The position numbers and the translations under genes are program-made. This document shows, piece by piece, positions 21,746 to 33,059 of a stretch of 64,000 bases of DNA. The stretch is from Trichosphaerium sp. ATCC 40318. Taxonomy: Eukaryota; Discosea; Flabellinia; Trichosidae. The stretch's first letter is position 1. The number at the start of each line of letters is the position of its first letter. The notes beneath the pieces were generated by a model. That model searched no databases and was not told where the DNA came from. It saw only the letters and a list, made by a program, of their open reading frames with translations. The DNA is taken from contig JALMLS010000404.1 of the NCBI GenBank assembly GCA_038496445.1, positions 1 through 64,000 on the forward strand, read 5' to 3'.

Positions 21746-22157
21746 TTCATTGAATAGTTAAGGGTTCTGACGTGCTCAGAGAGACTCCGTGTTATCTAGG
21801 TATGGAATACACGTTGGTTGAATGTGAAGATAGAACATCACAACTCATGGCTAGGCTTTCATGTTCATTGATATTGAGACAACAAAAGTTGTTTACACAC
21901 TAAACCATATGTCACCTCACGTGATAAAACAACCCTGATTATGACCCTGGCACTTCTTTTTCAGATAATTAGCTTATTGAAATACATAGTTTGTCCGATG
22001 AATACCCGATCTCGTATTTATGACATATCCAACCATTCTAAACGTAAAATTTAATAGACAAAAGCGAGAAGATACGTGGTATGGTTGATGTCAACAGTGC
22101 TTAAATACTTAAGCTAGAACGTTTAAAAACATTCAATACATAAACAACACTACAACA
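21746..22157. other. intergenic, 5' flank of metalloprotease gene
   Basis: No gene seen. A CTCACGTGATAAAA site lies near 21918. Confidence 0.45.
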
Positions 22158-24451
22158 ATGTGGAAGCTTTGTGTATTTGGTAATGCGTCTATGGTAATGT
22201 GGTAGTACTTACTTCAAACAGTATTTATGGTTACAGCTGTTTTATGCCATGATAAGCAATTTTGGGATAACGTAGAGGACTTTGAAGTGGTTACATCAAG
22301 TACTATTCAAGTTTTCTTGAAACCAACTAATGCTGATTGTTTGTAGTTGATTTATCAGTGTCTCCAAAACGAACCGCTGAAGGAGTTTACGTATTACAAA
22401 TGCATAAACATAATGGTTCGATGACGATCGAATGCATCAAAGCGTCGCCATTCACATTCGATTCTAGAGTGAGTGGGTTTTTTGTTCCAACTTTTTTTTA
22501 TTCCACATTTTGTTATTTAACCTGAGATTGTAGATTATCTTAAGCTCAGGAAACAGTTCAAATTACCTTCCTATTCCAGCAAATACCTTCAAGTCTATCA
22601 ACGACAACTATCGCTTCCGGTTTATGACTCATAAAGATGGAACGATAGAAGGTATTCTGTTTGTAAATGATGAGATGCTTGTAATTGAACCTGCTTCAAA
22701 GTAAGCCGAGATAGCTGACTGCTAGGGCTAACAGAAGGACTCTTTTTTAGGCACATAGACTTCATGCAACCACACCATTTGGAAAAACTTGGATCAGGCA
22801 CACACGTGATTCTGAGGTAATGTTTCACTGTAGAAGGTTCCTTAGCTTATTTATTTAAAGGCGCAACAATCTACAACACGAAGAATCACTTGGCTGTGGA
22901 CTTTGTAATGACATGATTAAGTCAAAGAGACAAAACCGTACTCGCTCAAAGCGGTCAAGAAGGTTTGTAGTTTCTTTTTGTTGTACTTAAGACAGACTTT
23001 TATTTAAGAGCATACCCCATGGGAGATAAACGACCGTTAGTTCCTCCACCTAGCGGTTGTCCTTCATCGTTAAAAGTTCTCCACGTGGTATAAGAACTGC
23101 ATTATTATTGTGTTGCACTAAACAGTTAACAGGCAGTGGTTGTTGATCAGAGTCTATACGACAATCGAGGAGTTGACGGTTCAGTAGACTACGTCACTAA
23201 CAGTTGCGACAGTTTTCCCAAGTCTTTACTAACCACTATTTGCGTAGACATTCACAATGTGAATGCCATATATAACAAAGAACTGGTAAGTATTTCTCTG
23301 AAATACAAGTACTAAACTGTTTACTGATTCTTTTTTTTTTGAAACAAGAACGTGGAACTTATTGTATCAGAGTTGCTTATAATAAAGAATCGGGATGATT
23401 ATTGTACAACAAAAGTAAAAAAAAACCACAAAGTCCGTTGACAGCTTTTTTTTAGCCGCCGGTTGGCAGTGTTCGAGAAGAGGTGATGTACATAGTGATT
23501 TTACTACATGGACATGGAGGCATTATTCAAATTCGCCGCCAGTGGCTTTACTATATCATGACTGCAGCGGTGGTAACTTATTAGGAAGAGCGCATATGGA
23601 TGGTGTTTGTGGCTTTCAATCGTATCAAGCTGAAGTGAAGGAACTGAGCAACTCTCGCAAACGAACCATCCTCACTGCACATGAAATCGGACATCTTTTA
23701 AATATGGATCATGACCCTGACAACTCAGGTATAATGAAAGAAGAAATACCAGAGAACAAGTGCGTATTTGTTAGTATCTAAACGTCACAGCTTGCTCATA
23801 TTGTTTTTTGTAGCTTGAATAAATGGCAACAGTTTTCGAGGAATAGTCAAGCAGAGGGATGTACAAAACTTGGAAGAAGTTATTGCCTTACCTCCATTAA
23901 TGACGAACACTTATACGCTCTTCGAAAGAACAATGAACAGGGATATGCTTTAACAACACAACAGCAACCTAATGCCAACAACGACAATGTGTATCTCTAC
24001 AGCTATAATGATGACAACGAAAATCAACATTGGGTCGAAACAAAACACAGTAGCGGATATTATATCTACCGTAAACGTTATACAAACTTTTGCATGGATG
24101 GCAACAGCGGTGGCAGCAATAGACAGTGCGTAATTTCTTTTCAAAAGAAGTAAACAGACTCTTCTCTAATTTTTTCTTAATCAGGAACGTGAAGCTTCAC
24201 AGTTGTAGTCAAGATAATGTTAATCAACATTGGGAGAAGTTGCATGTATCTGGTAATACATATAGATTAAAAAAGCGTAATGTTGCTTTCTCTATTGATG
24301 GTAATGCTGGAGGATCAAACAACCAGTATGTTTCATTTCAATTGTGTCAGCATGTTTTTTAATTCTTTTTGAAATTAGGAATGTGTATTTGTGGCCTTCC
24401 AGCTCAAGTAATCAGAATCAGCAATGGGTCTTTGTAACACCATCAAAGTAG
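22158..24451 (+). CDS. secreted reprolysin/ADAM-type metalloprotease with ricin-type lectin domain
   Basis: About twelve short exons encode a zymogen of about 570 residues. It starts with a signal peptide (MWKLCVFVFMVTAVLC), then a propeptide of about 165 residues with a Cys pair (GCGLC) that could act as a cysteine switch, and ends with a dibasic furin-type site (RTRSKRSR near 22950-22970). The catalytic domain reads AVVVDQSLYDNRG, VALLYHDCSGGNLLGRAHMD, GVCGFQ and the zinc motif TAHEIGHLLNMDHD (HExGHxxxxxHD, 23680-23715), with NSGIMKEE as the Met-turn. This order fits peptidase family M12B (reprolysin/ADAM). After a short linker (NKWQQFSRNSQAEGC) the C-terminal half has three blocks ending in Q-x-W (NENQHW, NVNQHW, NQNQQW) with repeated C/S-x-DGNxGGSN motifs, as in ricin-type beta-trefoil lectins. 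It would be secreted and bind glycans. No TM anchor or disintegrin domain is present. Confidence 0.88.
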
Positions 24452-24755
24452 ATTGGCACATTTATGCCTTGCATGTAATAGGTTTACTTTTGTATTGTGC
24501 ACAGCGCAAATAAACCCTTTTGGTTCTTTTTTGAATTGTATCCATTATTTTGCGCAAAGTTTTAAAGTCTTGTAGTAAGTATTTGGACTGTATGTCTTGT
24601 ACACGTGACCCAGCATGTGATTCGAATATAGAAGATACTTACATATATAGAAAGTTCAATCACAACAAACCTAAATAGTTTTAAAAACGTTTAACGTTAC
24701 TTTGACGAAGTCTCCTAAAAACTGAATCAGACTGTTTTTGACTTCTTGGCATACT
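24452..24755. other. intergenic
   Basis: 3' flank of the metalloprotease gene with an AATAAA-like signal near 24510 and a CACGTG site near 24602. No gene seen. Confidence 0.45.
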
Positions 24756-25516
24756 AAATGACTCAGATTACATTTATCGTCATTTATACCACCGGAAATG
24801 GGGTCGTGACGCTGAAGAAATTGAGTCTGCTATCCACCAAAGCATTGCTATTAGTTTACAAAATGAATATCCCCTAATGCCAATGCCAAAGACTTTGTAT
24901 AATTTCAATGCAGTAACGTGGAAAGAAAAGTATCGAAACAGACTGCGTTCAAATATCATCTCAGAGTTGAGTTGTGACAAGAACCATGTTCACCAAGGCG
25001 AGACACTCACATTCACACTTACACTCGAGAATATTGGTAAGACACCCAAGACACTCTACCTCGGCCAGGGAGCAAGCCTTGATGAATGTCATGTTATTAA
25101 AGGTGGTAGTGCAATATATATTTGGAAGCCTGAAGTCAAGGATCCTGAAGGATTTCTCAACAATCATAGGTGCCCTAATATAATATCATCTTATATAAAC
25201 TGGCAGGGTTTTAAGGTCATAATGAATCCAGGAGATACACTTACATACAAGATTCCGTTAAATTTTCAAAAGGTGAATAGGACACGTTTTCGGGTAATGA
25301 AGGAACGGATTCCACATGTTGATACACTTTCTCTCAAAGGCTTACTCATCAAGTATGTGTTGCTGGCCCTAAAACGCCGGATGTGTTTCCTCTTCAGGTA
25401 TTTGTCAAAGTTAATACTTTAAAAGAAAAATATAAAGGGGTTTATACTACTGTTGGACATTGTTTAGTTGTTACAAGCAATGTTGTAAATCTTACAATGT
25501 ACAAGACACAACAATA
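24756..25516 (+). pseudogene. 5'-truncated, frameshifted F-box/Ig-like family member
   Basis: Homology to the 20207 gene starts abruptly at its NDSDYIYRHLYH block, so the F-box start is missing. It continues through AVTWKEKYRNRLRSN, SELSCDKNHVHQGETLTFTL, AIYIWKPEVKDPEGF and MNPGDTLTYKIPL. Near 25345 the frame breaks: the listed frame runs to LLIKYVLLALKRRM and stops at 25422, while the expected VCVAGPKTPDVFPLQVFVKV and VVTSNVVNLTMYKTQQ continue in another frame to a TAA at 25514-25516. Truncation plus frameshift mark it as a pseudogene. An ATG at 24877 could still allow a shorter protein of about 180 residues. Confidence 0.8.
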
Positions 25517-25872
25517 AAGCATTACACAATTGTTTTTTTACAAAATATTAACCTTGTTCAACTAAGTGGAGCTCTTGCTAAACTCTCATTGGCTGCCATT
25601 GAAGCACTCTTCTAATTTGGAGGAATCTATGTAGTTTTCACTGTGTTGTGCCTGACAACTATTAATTCTAACATAGGAGTTCTGCCAACGCCCAACAATA
25701 GTGTAATAAGTGTATAAAGCTGTATTATCATGAAGGTTTATTGAGTAGATTGTGGTCAAGTACTGACATTTTGGAAGAACCTTCTTTTCTTCTGTACCAG
25801 TGACGTATAGGTTGATTAATGCTGCTCGCAGGTACAAGGGTGATCACATCCTTCAAACACTCATGTAGACCG
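25517..25872. other. intergenic
   Basis: An 83-codon minus-strand frame (25586-25837, MYLRAALINLYVTGTEEKK) has no motif and is not called. Otherwise no gene. Confidence 0.4.
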
Positions 25873-26200
25873 TATTCTTTAATGAGATTCCATAGAGGTC
25901 ATTGTTCTTATTCTACAGTTTGTTCCCGTATTAGCTATGCCTGCAAGGCGCTTATGCAATAGCACTGCACAAAGCAGTTAATAACAATGTTGATTTCACA
26001 GACTTAAAGTATAGAATTTGCTTGTGATTGCAGAGTAACTGATGATCATCTTCAACAACTTGCTGGGATACATAAAATAAGTTGTCGTAGATCACATATC
26101 AGATGATGGGATTAAAGCATTATCTGGTGTTCATACGATTGATTAATGTCATTACCAAGCTATTACGTGCAAAGCATTGGCTAGTGTTCGCGCAATTAAT
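25873..26200 (+). pseudogene. internally deleted F-box/LRR gene fragment
   Basis: Nucleotide similarity to the gene at 33060-34343 (opposite strand) is very high. The fragment starts at its TTCTTTAATGAGAT start region, skips about 170 bp after TTTGTTCCCGTATTA, resumes at AGGCGCTTATGCAATAGCA and runs through the first LRR to GTTCATACGATTGATT. Stops and small deletions interrupt every frame. It is a recent broken copy of that gene, not a working gene. Confidence 0.8.
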
Positions 26201-26690
26201 TGGCATTAATCTTTAACTTGTTACGGTTTCACAGTAAGAAAATTCAAAAAAATTGTGACCTATTTGAAACCCGCATATGTTGTGAAGGCTACTTTTTAAG
26301 AGGCTACTCTTCGGAAATATGCCTTGAAAGAATTGTATAGCTGTCAGCGATTTTCCTACGACTAGACCATTGTGAGGTGACGTATGTGGACTCTTGGTTG
26401 TTGATTACAACTTGACATGCCTATTGTATTAGCGAAGGTTCACTGACGTATCCATCGTTGCTTAAAACGTACCAAACGTAGCTGATAAAATACATGGCAC
26501 TCGTTTCTTGATTCACTACTTTCTCAGTAATATAAACTACCGAAGTTCAATGCCTAGAGAAGCCATCATAGGCAGGCATTCAGGTAAACGCTTTTTCGTG
26601 TAGATTTACTGGTTAGGAACGCTATGACTTAAACAAGTTTGCACTCAAGTCAGTTTGTAACCGGTTTTGAAAAGTTTAACAAACTAAATC
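26201..26690. other. intergenic, 5' flank of starch-binding-module gene
   Basis: No gene or RNA seen. It presumably contains the promoter of the gene starting at 26691. Confidence 0.45.
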
Positions 26691-27653
26691 ATGGCCATAA
26701 ACACAGCTGGTGATATAGCCTTCACAAGTTCATGGGAGATTAGAGTGTCTACAGGTATTTTACCTGGTACAGATGTTTCAATATTGTATGATAGGTACGT
26801 GTACCCTTTTGTTTCATTTTCAGCGTCTATTTTCGCGATAAAAACAATCAGTTGTCAATCTGTGGTTTGATTTAAAAACACTTCTCTCAAAAGAGTACCA
26901 GAAGTACTTACAATAATGCCCTTATTCTCTTTTAGGCGTCGGTTACCTAATATCGCAAGCGGTGGAACGAAAATAACGGCCCACATTAAATTTAATTTGT
27001 CGAATAATACTGCGTTTTTTCAAGATTATGATCTTCTATCGTTCAAAGGAGACGTTTCGAAACCGCCACCGTTTATATGTGAGTGCGTAGTACCTCTTCC
27101 AAAGAAAGTCGCATCTCTAGACGTATGTTTTGGCGTATAGTTTAATGTTTTTTACCTAATCGATAATTTAGGTTTGGTTCAGCAACAACACAAGCGGCAT
27201 GGATACAGCTTGGGACTCTAACTTTGGATCTAACCATTCTATTTCAATTGAGCAGTACGCCAATTTAAATACGATTTTTATTTTATTATTCTAACCACGT
27301 GCTCACAGGTCATACAAACCCGCCTTTTCGCCAAAAGAAGAAACAAAAAAACCTGAAGAAAAAGTTGACAAAAAAGAAGAACAACCACCACAACCACGTG
27401 AAGATCCGGAACAGAATTGGATTGAAGTTAAAGATCCAGCTGAGGAGTACAAGGTGCCTGTAGGATATGAGGAGAAAGAAACTGTTGAAGAAGAAGAGGA
27501 AGAGCAAGATATGGAAGCACATCACTTCAACACAAGCAGGTTTTGGGTACACAAAAAGTTACTGTACTACAGTACAACTTATAGTTGCTTTAGGACCAAG
27601 CTGATCATTCAAACTTGTACCACGTTGATGATTTGGCTGATTTCATAGCGTAG
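26691..27653 (+). CDS. protein with CBM25/CBM21-like carbohydrate-binding module
   Basis: Five exons give about 220 residues. The N-terminal half starts MAINTAGDIAFTSSWEIRVS and carries a beta-sandwich pattern: GTKITAHIKFNLS, CECVVPLPKKVASLDVWFSN and TAWDSNFGSNHSISI. A P-x-x-V-x-x-L-D-x-x-F-S stretch followed by W-D-S-N-x-G-x-N-x is typical of starch- or glycogen-binding modules (CBM25/CBM53/CBM21). The C-terminal half is acidic, rich in Lys/Glu/Pro (KPEEKVDKKEEQPPQPRE; VEEEEEEQDME) and ends FIA. The last intron (27547-27593) was placed to keep HHFNTSRFW in frame with DQADHSNLYHVDDLADFIA. No signal peptide, so it probably acts in the cytosol as a polysaccharide-binding or scaffolding protein, for example a phosphatase-targeting or starch-associated subunit. 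That role is inference. Confidence 0.68.
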
Positions 27654-28018
27654 ATATACGAGAAACACTTGGCACTGCGTAGACAGCCACAAAAGAACTC
27701 AAAATTGCAACTAAACGCTTGTGGAATAATTACAAACTTAAAATACATCAGCTTTACTCCCTTGAGACAAAGACTACGTTACGTTGAAGACACCGAGCGT
27801 GTTAGTGCACTTATTATAATTAAAGTTAGTTACTACGAACAGCACAAAAGTGGGGTGAGGTGTAGAAATTTCTACTTTTGTCGATCTAAATGGAGAAATA
27901 GTCACCTTGTTCAGAAAAGCTAGTTTTGGTGCACACAGGCAGTACAACATTGGCGTGTACGAAAAAAAAAGTGTAGCGCACTTAACCAAAAACGACCGAA
28001 ACCTTCTGTAATTAGACA
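27654..28018. other. intergenic
   Basis: An 84-codon plus-strand frame at 27669-27923 has no motif and is not called. No gene seen. Confidence 0.4.
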
Positions 28019-28603
28019 ATGACAATGACTGCGGACCTCACGACCCATTGTAAATGTGTATTAGATTCGCTCATGAGACACAAATTCTCGTTTGTCTTTA
28101 AAGGGCCAATTGAGCCTCAACTCCACACGAAACCTGAAAAAATAATAGCTTTAAAGAGTCACATGGATCTCGGGCAGATTCAAGTACGTTGATAAAAACG
28201 TTACCCCAAAAACACCCCTAACAAAGCCACAATACCACCACGCGTCGACTAAAATATACATACGACACCTATTGCTTTTTTGTAGACGGGCGGTTTGGCT
28301 GGCTTTTTGCTGTTTTTTTGATTCAATCTACATTACACGAGCACAACGTATTAGTTTTCTTAGCCCTTAACCTCTTTGGAACATTTTTACTGATAGCAAA
28401 ACTAGGCCAAGTTGGAAAATTGCCGCTACTCTACACTTGATGAATTCTATACAGATTGCGAGCTCGTATGGAACAATACTCGCGTATGCAATAACCCTTA
28501 CGACGATTTACACATTATGGCCGACGAGTTACAGCAAGTTTTTCATACTCAATGGGAAAGCAGGCTTTCTCAATGGCAAACAACCGATTGCGCAACGACG
28601 TAA
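28019..28603 (+). CDS. solo bromodomain protein
   Basis: Two exons (28019-28182 and about 28409-28603) encode about 120 residues that are almost entirely one bromodomain. Visible are helix Z (CKCVLDSLMRHKFSFVFKGP), the ZA loop with IEPQLHTKPEKIIALKSHMD and the MDLGQI motif, then AKLENCRYSTLDEFYTDCEL, VWNNTRVCNNPYDD and HIMADELQQVFHTQW. The conserved acetyl-lysine-binding Asn would be one of the two in RVCNNPYDD. The PDY of the ZA loop is replaced by KPEK. It would read acetylated histone or other lysines. The lack of any other domain is unusual, since bromodomains normally sit in larger chromatin proteins. The 226-bp intron might hide a further exon, but the junction IQ-AKLENC reads well. Confidence 0.8.
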
Positions 28604-28789
28604 CCCAAAAAGGGCTTGTTACGATGTACAGTAGACAGATTTTTGTACTTTACAAAAAAAATTCAAACGGTAAATACAATAAAACCATTATGATACCACT
28701 GAACGTACCGAAGAATGAATGAATGAACGTATGATTAAAATACTATTTTATAGAAAGCACGAGATTAAAATTTTTCCTCTCTTGAAGGA

Positions 28790-29856
28790 CTACAATACAA
28801 CACAGAGTTTATCAGCTTTTTTAAACAACGAATTCTTTTTCTTTGACTTTGGTTTGTCGTTATCCTCGTCCTACACGTAAAAAAATCAGTACTACGCGCG
28901 TAGACAAAAAAAAAACCGACTTGTTCCAATTACGTACATCTTCTACAGGACATGCTTGGCGACGGATTTCACGGACAATTTCAAAAAATGCTTCCTCTAC
29001 GTTAGTACGTTTTTTGGCAGATGTTTCCATGAAAGGGCAGCCAAAATCTATCAAAGCGTTGGTAAGAAAATGAGTTAACAAAAAAAATAAAACGGTTTTT
29101 TTTTTCTTTCATCACAGACGCCGTACTCTTTGCTAGATCAATGCCTTCTTGTGTTGTTACTTCACGATCTGCCTCTAGATCGCATTTGTTGCCAAGAACA
29201 ATCATTGGGTAAGTATCCTAAAGCGGCGGTTAGCTCGTTTTGGTTTTCCTTGTGCAGCAAATGGCTATGCTTCTCGCAGTTCTGCTAAGTACTTACCTCG
29301 TCCTTTACTCTAAGGATATGTTCTCTGTACCCTGATACAGCCTCGAAACTTGAATGTGTTACAACACTGTAAACGATCAAAAATCCTTTGCCGCTGCGTA
29401 TATATTGATCTCTCATAGCTGAGTACTCTTCTTGTCCAGCTAAATTAAAACGAGTTAATATCGCTGCTGTAAAACGCACACAACGCATATACGCCAGTGG
29501 GTATAGTACCTGTGTCTAAAATATCAAGTAAACAAGGCTCTTCGTCTATCTCTACTTGTTTGCGATAAGAGTTCTCAATAGTCTAAAAACACGTCAGTAC
29601 ACATTTATTAGTACACTACAAATATTGTAGAGTGTTTTAAACACCTACGGAATTGCAAAAAGCCAAAATAAAGATTTTGTTAACAAGTTGCACGTACAGG
29701 ATCATATTCTGATACAAAGTGTGATTGAGTGAGCTAGTTATTAAAAAATGTAAGCTGAAACGAAAGGTAAAGCGTTTATATTACCTGGATAGTTATTGCG
29801 CTCTTTCCTACACCACCATCTCCTACAATGACAAGTCTGAAAAGTTGCTGAGACAT
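28790..29856 (-). CDS. Ras-family small GTPase
   Basis: Minus-strand exons encode a membrane-associated Ras. Motifs: G1 [16 protein letters not shown] (from 29856, MSQQLFRLV start), effector region [16 protein letters not shown]3 [21 protein letters not shown]4 [15 protein letters not shown]5 FMETSAKK. The C-terminus has a polybasic stretch ([16 protein letters not shown]) and a CAAX box (CVVL), whose final Leu favours geranylgeranylation. The effector and switch regions match Ras rather than Rab, Rho or Arf. The Gly positions corresponding to Ras 12 and 13 are intact, and Gln61 is present (AGQEEY), so the enzyme should be regulated normally by GAP and GEF. Confidence 0.95.
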
Positions 29857-30184
29857 GTTTGTTGTGTTTGGTTTACGAGTTTTTGAGTCAATTCATCAAA
29901 TTTGGTTGCACGTTGGCTGAATGTTAAAAATAATCTCGTTGTTTGACGCTAGCTACGCTTAGCTTTCTTGAATATCCCTCACATGCTTTATGAGATCATT
30001 GACGCTTCGTTTTCTAATGTATTAAAGTGACAGGCGTGTTAATAATTGTTTTAATAGCATTAGATACGCCCATGTTGCTTGATATTAAACGTATAATTGT
30101 AACGCGTTGTTTTGGGTGTAAAAAGTAAGGAAACAGTTTTGATTGTCAAAAAATGAGTTTATAATTTTCGCTATCCATCTAAAC
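29857..30184. other. divergent intergenic region
   Basis: Between the starts of Ras (minus) and ornithine aminotransferase (plus), so both promoters lie here. No consensus recognised. Confidence 0.5.
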
Positions 30185-32621
30185 ATGCTCTCTCGTACTT
30201 TTATAGCCCGTGGACAACGTTCTTACTCACTTTCAAACGCCAGAACGCAGCAGAAGGCGAAATACGTATCTGTTCGTCAGTTTGGCTCTGAAGGCAAAAA
30301 ATGTCCAGGTACTACCTCATAAACGTCGTTATTTCGCAATTTACTTCCAAATCGTTTTCGCAATTTCATACGAATTGTAGTGGCGTCTCATCTGAGCAGT
30401 GAGGAGCTTATTAAAATGGAAGAAACCTACGCTGCGCACAAGTACGTACTAATAACTAGTTTCTACCATGCTGAATTCGCGTTGGAATGTACCATGCGTA
30501 GTAAAGCGTGCGAGCGATACTGTCGGTAAAATTGTCCCTATTGTCAGTTCAAACAACTTTTTTTCTTTTTTAGGCCCAAAAACACCCCTCATAGTAATTC
30601 TCTTGTTATAGTTACCATCCGCTACCAGTTGTGTTTGCCGAAGCCAGAGGTATTGAAGTTTGGGATCCGGAAGGCAAAAAATACTTTGACTTTTTGTCCG
30701 CCTATGGTGCTGTAAATCAGGTTCGCTCATCCGACTGAAACGGAGTGGTTTTAAAGCTCACAAAACGAGCATTCTTTACTTCTTGGCGTGTCAACTAAAT
30801 CCAAAAAAATAGGGACACTGTCATCCAAAGATTTTGGCTGCAATGGTTCATCAAGCATCACGTTGTTCTCTTAGTTCTCGTGCATTTTATAATGATATCT
30901 TTCCACGTTTTGCTGCTTATTGCACAAAAATATTTGGTTATGAGATGGTATTACCAATGAATACAGGAGCAGAGGCAGTAGAAACTGCTTTGAAGTTAGC
31001 CAGAAAATGGGGTTATCAAAAAGTAAGAAAAAAAAAAGAAAGAAGAAAGAAGGACTGAGTCCTCTTTTGCTCTCTTCCCTGTGTAGGTTTTTACCTAACG
31101 TCTTTTGTTCTTTGTATAGAAAGGTGTTCCAGAGAACGAAGCAATTATTGTTGCAGCAACTGGTTGCTTTCATGGTCGTACAACTACTATTATTTCAATG
31201 TCTGATGATGAAGAAGCTACACATGTACGTATTTCTTTGACAACAAACTACATTTTGTAATAGCATCATCGTTTCTAACTTGATTACTTTCTTTAGAACT
31301 TTGGACCGTTCACACCTGGTATGATGAAGGTGTGTATTCTTTTTGATCAACTGCAAGTTCAAATCATTCAAATTCTTCGAGAATAGAATCTAGATATTTT
31401 TTTTTCTTGAACACGTGACTGGTTGTTTAGTTATTAATTTCTTTTATAGGTTGAATACAATAATATTGAGGCATTAAAGAAGCTTTTTGAAAAACATGGA
31501 AAGAATATTGTTGGTTTCTTGGTAGAACCAGTACAAGGTGAAGCTGGGTAGGCATAAAAAATCACAAAGGTGAAAAACAATTTATTAACAATAACATGTT
31601 ACTAGTGTTGTTATTCCGTCAGAGACCTACTTGAAGGAGTGCTACGAGTTATGTCAAAAACATAATATACTTCTACTTTCTGATGAGGTACAAGCTGGTA
31701 TTGGACGTACAGGCAAAATGCTTTGCAGTGATCACTCTGGTAAGTGTTCTTTTTCTTGAGATGAATTTGTTTTTTGTAAAAACCGTTTCGTCAAGTTCTG
31801 TACTCATTGATTTTTTTAGGTATCAAGCCTGACGTTATCATCCTTGGTAAAGCTATTTCTGGAGGTCTTATACCACTTTCATGTGTTTTATCTTCTCGCG
31901 AAGTTATGCTCAACATTCAGTGCGTAAAAACTAACCCTTTATTGTTTCATTGCTTCTAACATGTCTATAGACCTGGAGAGCACGGTTCTACTTATGGAGG
32001 ATCTCCTCTAGCATCTGCAGTTGGTATTGCTGCATTGAATGTTGTAGTGCAAGAAGGACTAGTTGAAAACGTATGTCAATCAGTTAACAAAGAAATTCAC
32101 CTTTTGCTATTTATTTTATATTTAACTTTCACCTTAAATCTTGGTTGGAGAGTGCTCTTGCATCGTTTTTTAATTATGATTTTATAGTCAGCTGCTATGG
32201 GAAGTGTTATGCTCGCTTTCTTAACTGATATGAAGAGCCAGTATTCGTGGATTGATGACGTAAGTTTTTTTCTTACCTTACATAAAATAAGAGTTTAATG
32301 TGTCGTTTAGGTCCGTGGTAAAGGATTGTTTTGTGCCGTAGAGATTAAAAAAGACTTTAAAATGCGTGCTTGGGATATATGTATGCTATTAAAGGAACAC
32401 GGTCTCCTTGCAAAGCCAACACACGAAAATATCATTCGATTTGTAAGTGATTGATTGTTTGAGTTTTTTTGCTCTTTGTCGGTTCTCTTTTTTTTCCCTT
32501 TTTGTGTTTCTCAGTTCACTTACCTCCCTATTAGACACCACCTCTTACTATTAATGAAGCGCAGTTACGTCAATGTACTGATATAATGAAAGATGTTTTT
32601 GCCAAAGTAGATGCACAATAA
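30185..32621 (+). CDS. ornithine aminotransferase, mitochondrial
   Basis: PLP-dependent class III aminotransferase that moves the delta-amino group of ornithine to 2-oxoglutarate, giving glutamate semialdehyde. About a dozen exons. The N-terminus ([20 protein letters not shown]) is Arg/Ser-rich without acids, fitting a mitochondrial transit peptide. Then come [20 protein letters not shown], the OAT-type [77 protein letters not shown], the PLP lysine in [30 protein letters not shown], and a C-terminal [19 protein letters not shown]. Length and motif order match OAT rather than GABA or acetylornithine aminotransferase. Confidence 0.95.
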
Positions 32622-33059
32622 ACGATACTAACGTTGTACTTTCAAAAATTACTTGAAGTTTAAGATGGTTCTGAGGCGAGTAAAAACTTCTTCAAAGATA
32701 CTTGAAATCCCATGCTATACAAATACTTTTATTATTATCTGTAAGAGGTGTGGACGTCCGAGTATAGTAGGTAAGGTTGTTTATTAAGTATCATTACATG
32801 ACTTAACCATTTTGCATTGTATTGTGTTCTTTGTCAAAACTTTCATAACTCAATTTCGGTTGGATGATGAGGCCACTCCCTTGAATACTGGCCAGGTCGA
32901 TGCGCTCCTAACTTTAAAACAGCTACCCAAAATTATGGGTCTTAAATGTAGCCATAGACTTAATAAACAACACATTCATTTATCCATTTTGCAATTTATT
33001 TATGCTGTGCCGAGGAAAAGTACCGACAGTCAAAGCAACTTTTTTACAAAAACAGTTTT
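32622..33059. other. convergent 3' intergenic region
   Basis: Lies between the 3' ends of the aminotransferase gene and the F-box/LRR gene. An 89-codon plus frame at 32812-33081 has no motif and is not called. Confidence 0.45.

Noticed and set aside
22158-24451. Calling the metalloprotease-lectin gene a ricin-like toxin
   Set aside because: Only the lectin-type beta-trefoil resembles ricin; there is no ribosome-inactivating N-glycosidase domain, and the catalytic part is a metalloprotease.
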